From Caprimulgus europaeus (Eukaryota; Chordata; Aves; Caprimulgiformes; Caprimulgidae): a stretch of DNA of 64,000 bases. Where the stretch lies: assembly GCA_907165065.1 (NCBI GenBank), contig OU015529.1, forward strand, positions 12,158,554-12,222,553, written 5' to 3'. The position numbers and the translations under genes were made by a program. The first letter of the stretch is position 1, and each line of letters opens with the position of its first letter. The notes under the pieces are model-generated. The model did not search any database, was not told the origin of the DNA, and saw nothing but the letters and a program-made list of their open reading frames with translations. Shown piece after piece: positions 23,501 through 36,886 of the stretch.

Positions 23501-26500
23501 GATGCTACTACCTATTTTTGGCTTTGCCCTTTGGCTTGCCTTTGGCACTTGAACTGTACTAACCACTAGCAATATGAATCAGTGCACAGGACTGACAATC
23601 TTACAGCCACTCAGGCAAGCTGGAGTTGTGCCGAATAAATAATCAAAGCTACTAATGAGACTGCATAACGCTGGGGGCTTGCAGGGAACTTTCTTGCAAT
23701 GTAGTCATGAGTGTCAGTTGTTTGAGAAGAAGAGGAAAAATATAATGTTTGTTACAGCAGAGAGGAAATCCAACCAGAATATTTTAAATTAAGTGAGTAG
23801 CAGCCATGGTGTTGTTTAGATTTTCTTGCCACACGGTTGAGTATGTTCATTATTTATGATAGCATTGTTGGAGCTGCAGTGGTACAAGGAGAAGGGCAAA
23901 ATGATTTTTGTAAGGAGAAGCAATAGATTTTAGTTGTAACAAAAGCTATTGCTGCTACCTAACAAAACTTTTTTCATTCTTACTGCATAGGTGTCCACAT
24001 CTGGGGAGTGATTGTGCAAGTTGCAAGCAGATCATCTGCTTTTTTTGGGTAGAGGAATTATTCACTACAGCGTTTGCAAGCCATAGGCTTATTTCCCACA
24101 GGAATTTTCATGTGTTTAACCATCAGTTATCAGTTGGGACTTGTGGCAACCTATTGGCTACCACGTCCACTAATAAAACTGCTCCCTCTGTGCTTCAGGT
24201 TTACTAGGACAGAGGAAAGAAAGGCGATGCAGAGCTCGCATGCAGCATTGGGAACAAATTCTATCAATCCTCAACAACCCTCACTGCTGGAACCTGCTGT
24301 CCATCTTTCCAGATGTGATAGCACACTTTATGCAGGGCAAACTTTATCAAGTCTCACCGTCACCAACTATCCCTGAGTGCATCTCTCCTCATCTAGCCAG
24401 CCAGCTGATCTCTGCCTGTTCTCGGTTTTGTGCAATCTCACTGTAGGTCATGGCCAGGGGAGGAGGAGTGAGTAGGAAGCTTGTCCTTTTCTGGCCTGTG
24501 CTGTGACATATATTTTTAGCTTCTTGGTCTCTCGCTCCCCTGGAACTAAAGAAAAAGGTGGAAAATCTGGTTTGATAGAGATAAGTGGAACATTTTGTCA
24601 GGTAAAAGCCTAAGGGATTGAAGAGAGAGCAGGAGCATTTCACCAGTTCTCTGCAGGAACTTATCACATTTTGAGTATTTCTGAGAATCCTTTCTTCCTC
24701 TCTCACCTTTCTAAATGCTGAGTTTGGAATTTTTAGGCCCCTCTCAAAAAAAAAGGTGGGTGATATTGTCCTTTCTCTCTACCTTTTTTGTTTTGCAAAG
24801 TTTTTCTTCAGTCACAAGGGCTGTTGTCCCTCCTCGTTCACCCTGCTGGGAGCCTGCTGCAGTGCTGTGGCTGCCTTGGTGTCTCCATGTATGGAGAGGG
24901 GATGGAGGACGTGGCACATGGGACAGCATCCTTGGTCCCTCAGAGTCCTGGTCTCAAAGGATCTGGATACCATTTTGCCTGGCTGCCCCAGGACACGTTG
25001 CCTTTGAGAACACCTTGCATAGCCAGACAAGTGAAGCAGAGCAACCGATCGCTTTAAAATCCTCAGACATTTTATTTCAGAACTCAATTCATTAAGCCCC
25101 AGCCTCCAAAATCATTAGTCAGCAGTGGCCATTTTTTTCAATTATGGGGTTTAAGGGATTATTGTGAGTCATTACCCTGAGGTATTAATATCTGCATTGC
25201 TTCTGAAACAGTTCAGGTAAGGAGGTGGTACAGCAGCTACACCCAGGACTGCTGGGAGCTGGGAGCATGACCCTTTCTTTTAGTCTTCAGAGCAGAACCA
25301 AAAGGAAAACGTGCCCTTATGTTAAACATTCAACTCATTCCACAAGCTTTTCACTTTGTCTCTCGAGGGGTCAATTAAAGCTTCACGGTCTTTCCTGCCA
25401 CACTGGCAAAAAAAAGATCTTCATCTCCCCTTCCTTTGATTAACTGTGTTGTTATAAACAGACGATGCAGCACAAGCAAGGGAAACTAATATGCTTTCCC
25501 CCCTAGCCGAGGTCCTTGTAAATGAATCAATTAATTTGAACCAGTGCACCCCTGTGGTTGAAGAGATGCAAAGCTGGCACACAGCTAAAATCCTGCTGAA
25601 GTCTCAGTGTTGCGGGGGGCCAGTGGCCTCAGGTATGGGAAGCCACCCCTGCGGACATGGGCTTCACACATGCGCTTGGGCATGGGCTTGCTGAAGCTGT
25701 TTACTACTGCAGATCTCTCCCCAAGTTTAAGAGAATTATTTTTGCCTCTTATTCCACAAAAAAGATGCTCGTAGCAGGCATTTAAATTTTTATGAAGTGC
25801 TTGCTTTATTATCTTAATAAATCCTTGTTTGGTTTGCAGAATGCATCCCCATCGAAGTTAAGAGTTTATATGAAAATTAAAACGGTACTATATCTTCTTA
25901 ATTAGACAAATGTATAGATAAAAAGAAACAAATGTCAACTGGCAGCAGAATTTAGTTTTGCTGGGAGGACTTTTTTAATTTCTCTCTCAAGATGCTTGCA
26001 GAGGTTAATACTGGTGCTTCAGCATTCAAAACTGTCCCTTATCAGTAGGCAAAACACGGGCACAGCCCATTCTTCTCTGTTGTGCATCTCATCCTTGCTG
26101 AATTATTTACTTCCAAAAATAAGTTACATAATTATTACCACATAAGAATTAAGCAGATTTTATTTTTCGCAGGTGAACTGCCAAGGCTGAGCCCATGAAG
26201 ACTTTGTTCTGGTGTATTTTTGAAGGTACACTAACTTACACGGTTAATTGGCAAAAAATGTTGGGAGAATATTGATCAAGGAATTTTTAATTCAGATTGT
26301 TTTTGGCTTTCAGAAGCAAGACATTTCAGCAGCAGGTCATTATTATTTCTTATGTCTCCTAAAAACTGTAGCTGTAAATCAAGGGGAGTCATCTGATGGC
26401 CTTTACAAGACAGCTATTTTTTTGAGAGGGCAAGAAGCGAGTTTTAGCTGAACTGTGGGAATCATTTTGTTCTAGCTCAGAGCTGGCTGCAGGGTGGACC

Positions 26501-29500
26501 TCAGGCTGCATTTGCACTCTTACCTACACATGGCAGAAGAATTTCTGGTTCTCATAATGAATTATAGTGGGAGAAACTTCTGGGTTTTAAAGTAAACTCT
26601 TGTGGTTGCTGGATCTGCTGTCCAGAGTTTTGGTAATGGTTTTTGTTCCATCTAATAGGCTAGGATAACTGCTGCTCTGCAGCAGGTTCACTGCAGCAGA
26701 GACGCTCCTGGCTATAGGGATCCTCATCTTCCTTCTTGTCTTGAGGTGGATGTAGACTTGGCAGGAAGCACCAGCATGGAGATCTCCTTCCAAAGGGTTT
26801 CAAGATAGATCCCATTTCCTTTGTGACTGTAACACTGCTGGCTGCAGCAGCTACCTCCCCTCCTCTGTTAAGCAGGCCAGCACACGTAAGGAGGTACCTG
26901 CTTTGACTGTGCAAGGAGAGCACTGGTTTCATAACCCTGCCCTGCAGCGTGATGGGTGAGACCTGTCAAAGCTGTCACTGCAGTGACTGGAGTAGGGGTA
27001 GAAAGCAGAGGAGCAAAAATGTAAATACAGAGTGTAAAGAGCTCTGCTTAAAGCAGATCAGATACTTTCTGTTTACTGTACAGCTTAAAACAGTGTTGCA
27101 AATGAACTCTGCTTGATAGTGTTCTCACCTTGACTTCTCATGGTTCTTTTAAAACTTTCTAAATTAGGGAATTTGTTCTGCTTTTAAGGGGAACATGACA
27201 GACTCAAGGAGACTTTCACACTTATTGAACAAAACCAAGACCATCAAAACAAAATCCTTGGTCAGGGCAGTGTTCTACGGGAAATCACAGACAGACAGCT
27301 TAAAGCAGTGCTGATGTTGGCAGGGCAGGAGACCTGCAAACTCCACTGTGCCACGAGGTGCATTGGTAAATCATCAGCCTCTTGGGGACTGGGACCAATT
27401 CCACAAGCGCCACAAATCTGTGGGCACATCTCATTAATCTGCTGGTGTTTGGATGCTTTGCTGATGAGTTCAGTCACTGCTGAGCGGGTGAGAAGGAGCT
27501 GGTTACGGTTGTGCATCGGCACTGTACTGCTGCAGGACATGCTGCTAGGCTTGGGTGTGAGACTAGGTGGCAACACAAACATGCTTGAGGACATTTTGGG
27601 AGTAGAGCAGCCCAGTTCAAATTTTGAACCGTTGAGCTGTGACTGCTTGAGCTGGTGCTGGGCAGGAGCTGAATGTATTTGCTGCCTGGATTATCTGACC
27701 TTCGTCTCTCCTGGGAAAGGCGGGATGGGACCAGCAGGCTCCCCAGGGAGACCAGCCTTTTGGGGGAGAATTCCTCTCGCAGGCACACAGCAGCAGCCAT
27801 CATTAGTTATGTTGCCAGTGTATCTTTCAAACACAGAAATCAATTCTGAATATTTTATGGCTTTAATTACACCACCCTGCATGTGCTGCAGAGAATGGGT
27901 TATTAGGCTGCTGGATGCTAATTTCCTTCTAAGATGAGGCTTTTTTTTTCTTGTGCTTTTCCTGCTTTGGATAGCAAAATATTGCATGCAAGAAGGCAAA
28001 AGTTCATGGCAGCATTGAAGTATGCTTGAAGCAAGAGCTGGCAGAGCAAAAGATCTCCACTCTTTTCCAGTATGACTCAATAGGTGGGCTATCAGTGGCA
28101 TCTTCATTTCAAAGGGCAGGGAAGGAGTGCTTATCAGAAAGTCGTTCATATCTGGTCCCAGATAGATGCTTCTGCAGTTCAATCAAAAAGCTCATGGAGT
28201 CACTGGGTTTTAGTCTAACACCCAGGATACATGGATGGGTGTTCAAGAGCAGGTGATTCAGGCCAGGGGTGTTGCCTGGCCCTTCAATGTCTGGTTCAAG
28301 GAAAGGGACCAAACTTCCTGCTGTGATGTGCCACTAGACTCGCTCTTAGCAAGCAGTCAAAGCCCGGGAGTTAGAGCTAAATGCTGGGCTTAGTTTCTAC
28401 CAGTGGAAAAACACCAATGATATTGCAGCTTTCACAAACAGGGTCTGGACTATCTCTTTGTGTTTTCTAAGCATACCTGCGGGCAGGTCTGTCTATGCAG
28501 GCAGGTCTGTGAGTCTTTGAAAAGTCAGGTCTAAGGAAACAACCAAGACACTATGAACACAGATAAGAGCCTTAATGAAGAGTTTAGCTTTTCCCATAAG
28601 CCATCTGTCTGCCTCTCCCCTGGTATCTTTAACCAGTATTCATCTTTCTAAGTCAGTTATTTTGATAGTCTACACAATGACATGATAGAATAAATGCTGT
28701 CTGCTCCAGCAGTAATGAGTTCAGATGTTTTGCTTTGTAGATGGATGCAAAAGGCTGTTGCCCTCAGGTTGTAAAGCCTTGACCTATCATCACATTAAAG
28801 CTCATAAGTGAAGCAAGATTGAGCCGACTTTATCATAGCATCTTTCAAGGGAGTGAGCTTGGTGATTGAAGGAACCATATAATCTCTACTGAGACTGAAT
28901 TCCAGGTCCTGGACAGTCTGGGAGAGGCTATGCAAGCACTTAGATTTGTTCTTACAGATGTTAAAACATATCCATATCTCTTTGGGCTATCAGGGGCTAG
29001 AGGATCAACCAGGCAATGGTATGTGCTCTTTGCTAATGTGTGAGCACTTGAACTGCTCTTGTCTCTAAAGCAGATTGTGCTGCTGAACTGTGCTGTTTAA
29101 AAAAACCCCATGTCCTGCCCCTGCAGAGACTGTGTTTCAGAGGACATTGCTTTCAGCTGTGAGTTGCACTTGGCTGAATTCAAAAGAACTAGTTATGGCT
29201 GGAAAATAGTTCTACTCAGTTCCATCATTTGTCAATGCCAGAAAGTACACACATTGCACTTATCTTCTTTCAGACTGGATTTATAGTCTCATAAAGTCAA
29301 TGGCAGCCTCTTCATTGACTTAAGAGGATTTTTGGGTTAGTTTCTCAGTTACCACCTAGTACAGCAAATGTATACTCTCTTTGCAAGTCAAGGAAAATAA
29401 TCCATGTTATACCAAATTGTACTGTCCAAAATGGTCTCCATTCCTTTTATGGCACTATTTCCCATAACTATGCTGTCATAGGGAGTCTGTTTTGCTATGG

Positions 29501-32256
29501 TGCAGAAGAGATAGTACTTCTCCAAATAACTTCCAAATACACCTTTCAGTTGTGTTTTTTGCTCTTCCTTCAGTGCAGCTGAAGGCTTAATGCATGTCAG
29601 CCTTTAGCAGATCTGCCTTTTTAAGACCTGTCTGGCTTCCTTTGTGAGTATTCTTTGTGCAACAAGACAATGACACTTTTCTTACATCTCCTCCCATAGC
29701 AGGAACTTCTCTGATGTGTGGAGTTCCTTTCCCATTCCATTAAACCAGTGTGTTCTCGCAGACCCCTGTGAACCATCAGAAATTCTATGTGTAAATCAGG
29801 CATTTCTCATTCACTCTTAAAATCCTCAGCCTTTTTATTTTTCCAAATGGTATTTTTTCAGGAGTTCTTGACACTCAGGTGTGAATTTGTTGTGCATTTG
29901 GAAGGTGAGTTGAAAAGCTTTTAGTGAATGAATCTCTAACAACTCCAAGTCTGAGGTTCTCATCATGGTTACAGTGTTGATGGGGGAGAGATTACAAAGA
30001 GTGTTAGCAGAAACTTAGAAAGTTTTCTGGGAAGGATCCCAAACCAGTTTTCCCTCCCATCTTACATCCTGCCTCTACAGGGCTTGCTACTTTGGTGTCC
30101 ATGGGAAAACCCTGGTTAATATTTATTACAAAAAAGGAATCAAGGCAAGAGGGTGGTCCATCAGTACTCCTCATTCCCAAAATCATGTAATTTCTCTTGC
30201 ATGAAAAATAAATTATTGTCTTTCCCTGTACCCTTTCCCCCTGTTCATTGACCTTCTGCTGTTGTACAGCCAGAGGAGAGGAACAGCTGCATTTGCTGTT
30301 CCTACTATAGATCATCTTCTCTTGTCTTGAAAATGTTCCCATCCCAGCAGAAGAGATGATCTCCATCTATGTTTACCTTTAATCTCATTCTATTGCCTGT
30401 GCTTCCTTATGTGATTTCATTAACTGTCCCTTATGCTTGTCTTGGAGAAATTTAGAAAAGTACAGAAAGATCTGTGTGATGAGAAGGTGATGAGAAAGTG
30501 TGCTCAGAGGTACATAGCAGGTAGGCAAGAAATAATGATTGCAAGATACATGAATGCTATTGCTATGGGGGTCAGAGTTAAGGTTAATTAAATGTCTTCG
30601 TTGTGCATTGTCTTCCCCTTAATGTGTTTGAGAGCCTTCTAAAAGAATCATTAACTCTGAACAGCCAAGGTTTTTAATGAATATTTTTATTGATTTTGCT
30701 TGCAACAGGTTTGCTCTTAACTTACCTACATGTACTCTTAATGTATTTTGCCTTGAAATTATGTTTAAATTTTCACAATTCAGTATTACTAACTGGTAAA
30801 TTTTTAATCAGATATGGCATGTAAATATTCCTACTTTCTAAGACAAAGCCATCAAAGTGCATATAATCCATTATTTGCTCAGTCTTTCTACAAACATGAT
30901 TTGAATAAAATAGTCTGAAAATTACATGCAGCTAACTAATGCAGCTCGTACCGAACTAGGCAATTAAATAATCTGAATATGAATGGCTTGGTTCTATGCA
31001 AAAGCATATGTTTTAGCATTTCATATATTATACAGGATTTAAGATTAAAAAGAACATTTTTGCATCTAGATAAAGATCTGAAAATTTTTAGGTCTCTTGT
31101 TTATAACCTGCGTGTTAGTGTGAAAGATTTAAATGAATATTAAATATGAGCATTCGTGATTCATTCCTTCTATATGTATGAGCATTTCCTTTCAACATGC
31201 CTGCTTCTCAGCTTGCATCAAAACTGCTGTTTTGCTGCCACGGAAATGAGAAATTGTGAGAGTTAATGGAATGATAAATCTCCATTGCTTGAAGACTTTC
31301 AATCAAGGCTGGATGTCTTGGAGAGTTATTGTTCTCATTGTAGGAAGAACTAGAAGAGGGAGTGACCTATGTCTTTTTTCAGGCCATTTTCTGGCCTTAG
31401 TATGATGTTTCTGATGCATATTGTTATTTTTATACTCAGTCTAGCCAGAGCTCCTGCTGATGGTGCTGAATGTGTCTTTGGGAATGCTCGTGGCCTGACA
31501 CTGGTTTGGTTAGAGTTTGCTTTGGCAATGCTCCATGATATTTTGGTTTCTCAGTTTTTGAAAATTGTCATGTAATTGTAGTCCTTGTTTGGACTGTGGT
31601 ATCCAAAGTCCTCATCTCTGATTCTGCAAACTGGGGACTTAGCTGGAGCATCCCTGCTGGTCTGTGTGCCTAGTCAAAAGGAAACTGAGCTGAGGGACAG
31701 TGAGAGGTAAGTGGTGTGTGCTGACGCTGAGTTGGGGCACAGGTTGGGAAGCTCTCCTGAGTGCCCCAGGTTAGTCACAGTCATGACTTAAATACACTGA
31801 CATGATCTTCTCCATGCAGTGGTGGCACCTTTTCTCCACAGGAGTCAGGGTGATGGGGGTAGCTGCATGTGTGTGCTAAGTGAATCCCAGGATTGGGGTG
31901 CTGTAGGTGGCACATGCTGCACAGGTGTGTTCCTTCCCCACATACAAATGCACCTGAATGTGGAAGCAACTTAGTCCGTGGGGAAGCTCCTACCACTTGT
32001 AGGTGGGGAAGCTTACTCAGAGATGTAGGCAAGATAGGATCTCCTACCCACACTGTTCTACTGGGGCAGGGTAGAAACGCCAGGCTGTTAGCTGGGTGCT
32101 GGAGGAGCCCTTGAAGGCTGGTGTTTGCTGCACAGTCAGCTGGTCCTTCTACCACCACAGAAGGGTGCATTAACTAGGCTGAAACATCTCATGGACTGGG
32201 ATGGCCTCAGATGGACACCCACTTCAACCTTTTTTAAACAAAGCACCCAGATTTTC
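20554..32256. other. Intergenic DNA, no gene found
   Basis: About 11.7 kb has no recognised gene or clear repeat. The longest open frame not explained by a repeat, plus 27308-27937 (209 codons), has no signal peptide, domain or family I recognise, and overlapping minus frames are also open (27262-27594, 27691-28182). An AT-rich stretch at about 30640-31200 resembles conserved non-coding DNA. A short duplication of 'gcaggtctgt' lies near 28481-28510. Confidence 0.75.
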
Positions 32257-32865
32257 ACACAGAATCACAGAATCACAGAATATTAGGGATTGGAAGGGAC
32301 CTTGAAAGATCATCTAGCCCAATCCCCCTGCTGGAGCAGGAACACCTAGATAAGATCACACAGGAAGGCGTCCAGGTGGGTCTTGAATGTCTCCAGAGAA
32401 GGAGACTCCACAACCCCCCTGGGCAGCCTGTTCCAGTGCTCTGTCACCCTTACTGTAAAGAAGTTCCTTCTCAAGTTTAAGCGGAACCTCCTGTGTTCCA
32501 GCTTACACCCATTGCCCCTTGTCCTATAATTGGACACCACTGTGAAGAACCTGGCCCCATCCTCCTGACACTCACCCTTCATATATTTATAAACATTAAT
32601 GAGGTCACCCCTCAGTCTCCTCCAAGCTAAAGAGGCCCAGCTCCCTCAGCCTTTCCTCATAAGGGAGATGTATCCCTTATTTATCTTGGTGGCTCTGTGC
32701 TGGACTCTCTCAAGCAGCTCCCTGTCCTTCTTGAACTGTGGGGCCCAGAACTGGACACAATATTCCAGATGTGGCCTCACCAGGGCAGAGTAGAGGGGGA
32801 GGAGAATCTCTCTTGACCTACTAACCACAGCCCTTCTAACGCACCCCAGGATGCCATTGGCCTTC
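32257..32865 (-). mobile_element. CR1 LINE, 5'-truncated 3' end
   Basis: This minus-strand CR1 copy starts on the plus strand with the inverted (ACAGAATC)n tail (32258-32280) and runs into the C-terminal part of ORF2. Frames at 32346-32582 and 32646-32906 (minus) encode the typical CR1 end (phrases [20 protein letters not shown] and [16 protein letters not shown]), interrupted by stops or frameshifts. Homology stops at about 32865, just after the KANGILG motif, so the copy is truncated at its 5' end. It is very similar to the copy at 59955-61275. It is a dead element. Confidence 0.93.
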
Positions 32866-35800
32866 GGACGGAGTAGTTCAAAAACTCCCAAGAGATTCTG
32901 TGCCAACTGAGAGAGGATTTACTCAGCCACTGCTTCCAAGGAGTGAGAGTCCAGTCGCAAGACTCTGATCTTGCTCTGATTCTTAATCTTTTTGTGAGCA
33001 TCTGCTGCTGGCCACAGGTAGAGACCAGAAAGTGAGAGAGACCAAACTGGTGTCTGAACTGTAATGCTGTTTTTTATATCCATACTAGGAGGTATTTTTG
33101 ACTGTTCACATTTAACTATTTCTTGTATGGGCAAAGATTTAAGCTTTCTGCAGGTCACGATTTATTTCAACTATGTCATGTGATATTAAAATTCCAACTC
33201 TAGTATGTATTGTCCAGTTGATGTTTAGCAGCAGATGGGAAATATCCAGTGGTGTGCATTTATAGCTCAACAGCTTCTTGAGAGCCAGTCCCAGTACTTG
33301 GAATAATGACCTATCGTTCACATGTAACATATGTGAATCAGTGGATGGATTGTCCATCTCATATTAATGAACATCTGGAGATGAAGCAGGAAGACCGGAA
33401 TTGTCCATCAGGCCACACGATGTAAAAGCTAAGCTGGACATCCATGCTATTCTGATCTTTTTCCTGAATCAGTTCACAGATGCCCAGCTTAAAAGACTTA
33501 CACTCAGTAGAGGTCTTGTGTTCCTTACCTCTGCTTGTTACTCATCTAACAAAATCTCTCAGGTCTCTTTTGTTTTTACAAAAGGAAATGTTCAGTTCTG
33601 CTCCTGTTCAAACGATCTATCAGCTCTGCATTATAAAATACAAAAGTACAGATCTGACACCATTAGTTAAAGACATAAAGAATTATGTCCAAAATTGTAA
33701 ACGTAAATTTTTGTGAATTATTTTTTACTGAAGCATGTTCAGGAAATTTACATATAGATTAAACCCTAAATATACCAAATGTCAGTCTGTTTACACCTTG
33801 ACACCTTCGCACCTTTGCTGTATATGGATTTGGTTCAGAGCTGGAGCATTCTCCTCATTGCCTCTACCTAAAACAGAACAGCAGTGAGGGTTAAAAGAGA
33901 TCCTTATAGGCCACAGACATGCTGGGAGGTGTTTGAGTTGTTTGGACTTTGGTATGAACCTGTCAGAATTTTAATATATGTTGCCTGAAAAGCTAATGAG
34001 CCTCTGTTTTGAGACATCTAATTGATTACAGGCACAATTATTTTTCCTACCTGAACAGCTCAGTCCTTTTTTCATACTCACTTCTATAGAAACAACAGCA
34101 ACAGCGACTTCTTGTCAGAAGGAGGTAATCTTTGCTGAAGACTGTTAATCCACAAATTTGTACCCCATGCAGGCAAACACCTAATTTCTTTTTGACTTTG
34201 CCTTTTTTTCCCCTCTAAATTTCATTTTTGGCCATGTTAAATGCCTCCTCCCTCGAGGTGATCTTGTAGTGGTTAGTGGTTCATCAGGATGGATGTATAG
34301 ATAGATAGTAGAGATATCCTTGTCTTCACAGATGGGCCAGTATAGTCTAATTGCAGAGGCACCTGAGAGGTCAGAACAGTGGGATGATATAGACTGATCA
34401 CTTCTAGCTAAAATATGATAGCACTGAAGGAGAAAATAAAAGCTTATGGAGCAAAAGAAGGCAGAAGGTGCATTTGAATTGTTTGGATAGTGATATAGCA
34501 CAGCAGGAATATGTCCATAAAACCTTACCAATGTCCACAAAACCTTACCAATAGACACTGGTTGTCAAGGCAAAGGATTTGAAACTTGACTTGTAGACTC
34601 ACCGTTTCCTGGTGCAATTCCCTTCTTTCATTTTTCTGTCTTCATCTGGAAAAAAAAAAAAGGAAATCAGGTCATAATCTGTCTAAATAAAGATTGTGCA
34701 CAGCACCTGGATCTGTGTGAATTCAGCACCATTTGGATCTCTAGGTTGCTAAGGCATGGTTGAGCAGTAGTGGTTGCTGTACCCTGACTACTTAGAGTGC
34801 TTTGCCAAAGGATTTGGAAACCAGAGGGAATAGAGGAGATTCCTGAAAATGGAATAGCTCATTTGTGAATGTCAGTTGATGTGTTTATTCCTCCATCAGT
34901 TTGAGGGCTCAGTTTTTATGGGCACTTTTATTTTATGCAGTACTCACCATAGCATTTTTCTTCCTCTTCCTTTTGCTTTATCTCCATGATCTGAAGCCAG
35001 CCTGTTGACAGTGACCAGGGTCCTCTCCTGTTCAATGGGGGCAGAATGAAGTAACTTCTGTAATGAGTTGGTCAGGGCTTATGTCAGCCTGCTTTGCTGA
35101 ATGGCACCAAGAACACTGAACCATGGCTGATAGGCTGCAGTTAGCATCTGCTTTTAAGTCGTTCAGTAAAGATTAGAAGATCTGTGTCAGTGAAGGAGCA
35201 GGATCTAAACCCTGATGAGACAGTGGATGCAGCCACATGATAATAAAGCATTAGGATCTCAATCCTACTTTGTAGGAATGTAAAAACCACTTTTTATCTT
35301 GTTGGGGACTGGAGAAAACAATTCTGTGCCAGCAATAACTGATTTCAAAGAGATGCAAAAAAGTTTTCCTTGCTTGGCTGAAACATGCATCTGAGATGGT
35401 AACTACCTATGCCTGGCTCTTGCAAATAGCTGGAGAAATGTCCCCAGGTCTTCAAGGCAGCTGTGAAATTAAAATTTTCTCCTAGCAGATGATACATTCC
35501 CCTTATTAGTTATGGCCCGGTGGTCACTGTCAAACATATATTAATTATTCCCCTATTTTTTCCTTTTTAGCACCTGCAAGAAGCTTTTGCCTTCCATAAG
35601 CAGCTCTTTATTGACCAGCAGTTTGTTATTGATTTCTGCATTCAATAAAAAGTGTGGTAAACGGGGTCATTAAATTATTCTAGAGCTCTCACTTTTAAAA
35701 ATGCAAGGGAAAATAGGACACTATGATGTGTTTTGTACGTATCACACAAGGTAGAGGGAGAAATTTGCCACCTGAAATGTTTCTCTTTTGATTGCAAATA

Positions 35801-36231
35801 GGCAAAATTTGGTCTGTCATATGCATGGGTGAGCTCATACACATATAAGTCCACACACATATATGTGAAGTGAAGAGCTTCCTCCCGAGACAACTGGGAA
35901 TTATTTCTCATTTGAAGCCCACTCTCATTCTTAATTGTAAGGCCATATGATGATATTGTTAGGCAGAACTTTGGGAACAGTCCCTGGGGCTGAGGTCAGA
36001 CAAGTCACAAAGCATGATATGAGGGAGGACCCATGCATAAATTTAGTTTAGGTCTGTGTAGGTTGGTAGGGCTTGCTTGAATTGATGGAAAAAATCATCT
36101 CTGTCACTGACCCCCTCAAAATTAATGCATGAGCACTTAGCTGTGAGCTGAAGGTCTGGGGACTGAATCTTTGGCCACAGAAAAGGTTGTGAGATGTGTG
36201 TGAAGCAGTGGGATATCCAGATTTCTAATAC
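32866..36231. other. Intergenic DNA, no gene found
   Basis: About 3.4 kb has no recognised gene. It includes a poly(A) run (34650-34661), a 20-bp tandem duplication (34511-34550), a short GATA run near 34300 and an AT-rich stretch at 35470-35720 that resembles conserved non-coding DNA. Confidence 0.75.
34511..34550 (+). repeat. 20-bp tandem duplication (2 copies)
   Basis: The units at 34511-34530 and 34531-34550 (ATGTCCAYAAAACCTTACCA) differ at a single base (T/C). This is a small local duplication. Confidence 0.9.
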
Positions 36232-36886
36232 TGAAGTGGTGAGTTAACCTTGGCTGAATGTTAAGTGTCCACCAGGCTGCTCTATCACCCCCCTCCTCAG
36301 TGGGATGGGGAGGGGAGAAAATCAGATGGAAAACAAACAAAAAAAGAACTTGTGGGTCAAGATAGAGGCAGTTTAATAGAATCACAAAGCAAAGCCATGC
36401 ATGTGAAAGCAAAAGAACAAAATATTTATTCTCTACTTCTTGTCAGCAGGCAATGTCTGACCACTTCCTGGGAAGCAGGGCTTCAGTACGCATAGTGCTT
36501 GCTCCAGAGGACAAATGTCATAAATAACAAATGCCCCCCCCGCCCCGACTCCCTGCCCCGTTCTCCCAGCTTTCATTTCTGAGCAGATGCCATATGGTAT
36601 GAGATATCCCTTTGGTCAGTTTGGGTCACCTGCCCTGGCTATGTTCCCTCCCAAGATCTTCCCCACCCCCAACCTACTTCAGGGGGTGGGGGTTGGAGGG
36701 GGGTGGGTAGGAGAGCACGGGAGAGAAATGTTGTAGAGCCAGCCCTGATGCTGTGTTGTGTGAGCATTGCTCAACAGTAACCAAAATACTGGTGTGCTGT
36801 CAACACCTTTCTAGCTACTAATACAAAACAGCACTAAGAGGGCTGCTGTGGGGAAAATTAACTCCACCTTAGCTAGACCCAATACA
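36232..36886 (-). mobile_element. Solo LTR, avian ERVL-like
   Basis: This LTR of about 655 bp lies in minus orientation. On the plus strand it begins near TGAAGTGGTGAGTTAACC and ends at ...TAGACCCAATACA. It shares with common avian ERVL LTRs the block 'gcttgctccagaggac', the 'ccatatggtatgagatatcc' and 'ctttggtcagtttgggtca' blocks, and the terminal 'aaaattaactc' block. The TATA region is decayed. The flanking 5-mers AATAC and GTGAC do not form a clear duplication, so the exact ends are uncertain by a few bases. No internal region is seen. Confidence 0.8.
36662..36709 (+). promoter_or_regulatory. G-quadruplex / C-rich hairpin inside the LTR
   Basis: A C-rich arm (CCCCACCCCC, 36661-36670) and a G-rich arm (GGGGGTGGGG, 36682-36691) are perfect complements over 10 bp with an 11-nt loop. 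Further G tracts follow up to about 36708, so the G-rich strand also fits a quadruplex. It lies in the U3 part of the minus-strand LTR. Confidence 0.55.

Noticed and set aside
31369..31575. 68-codon hydrophobic open frame
   Set aside because: The hydrophobic stretch comes from T-rich DNA; no signal-peptide context, family or transcript evidence.
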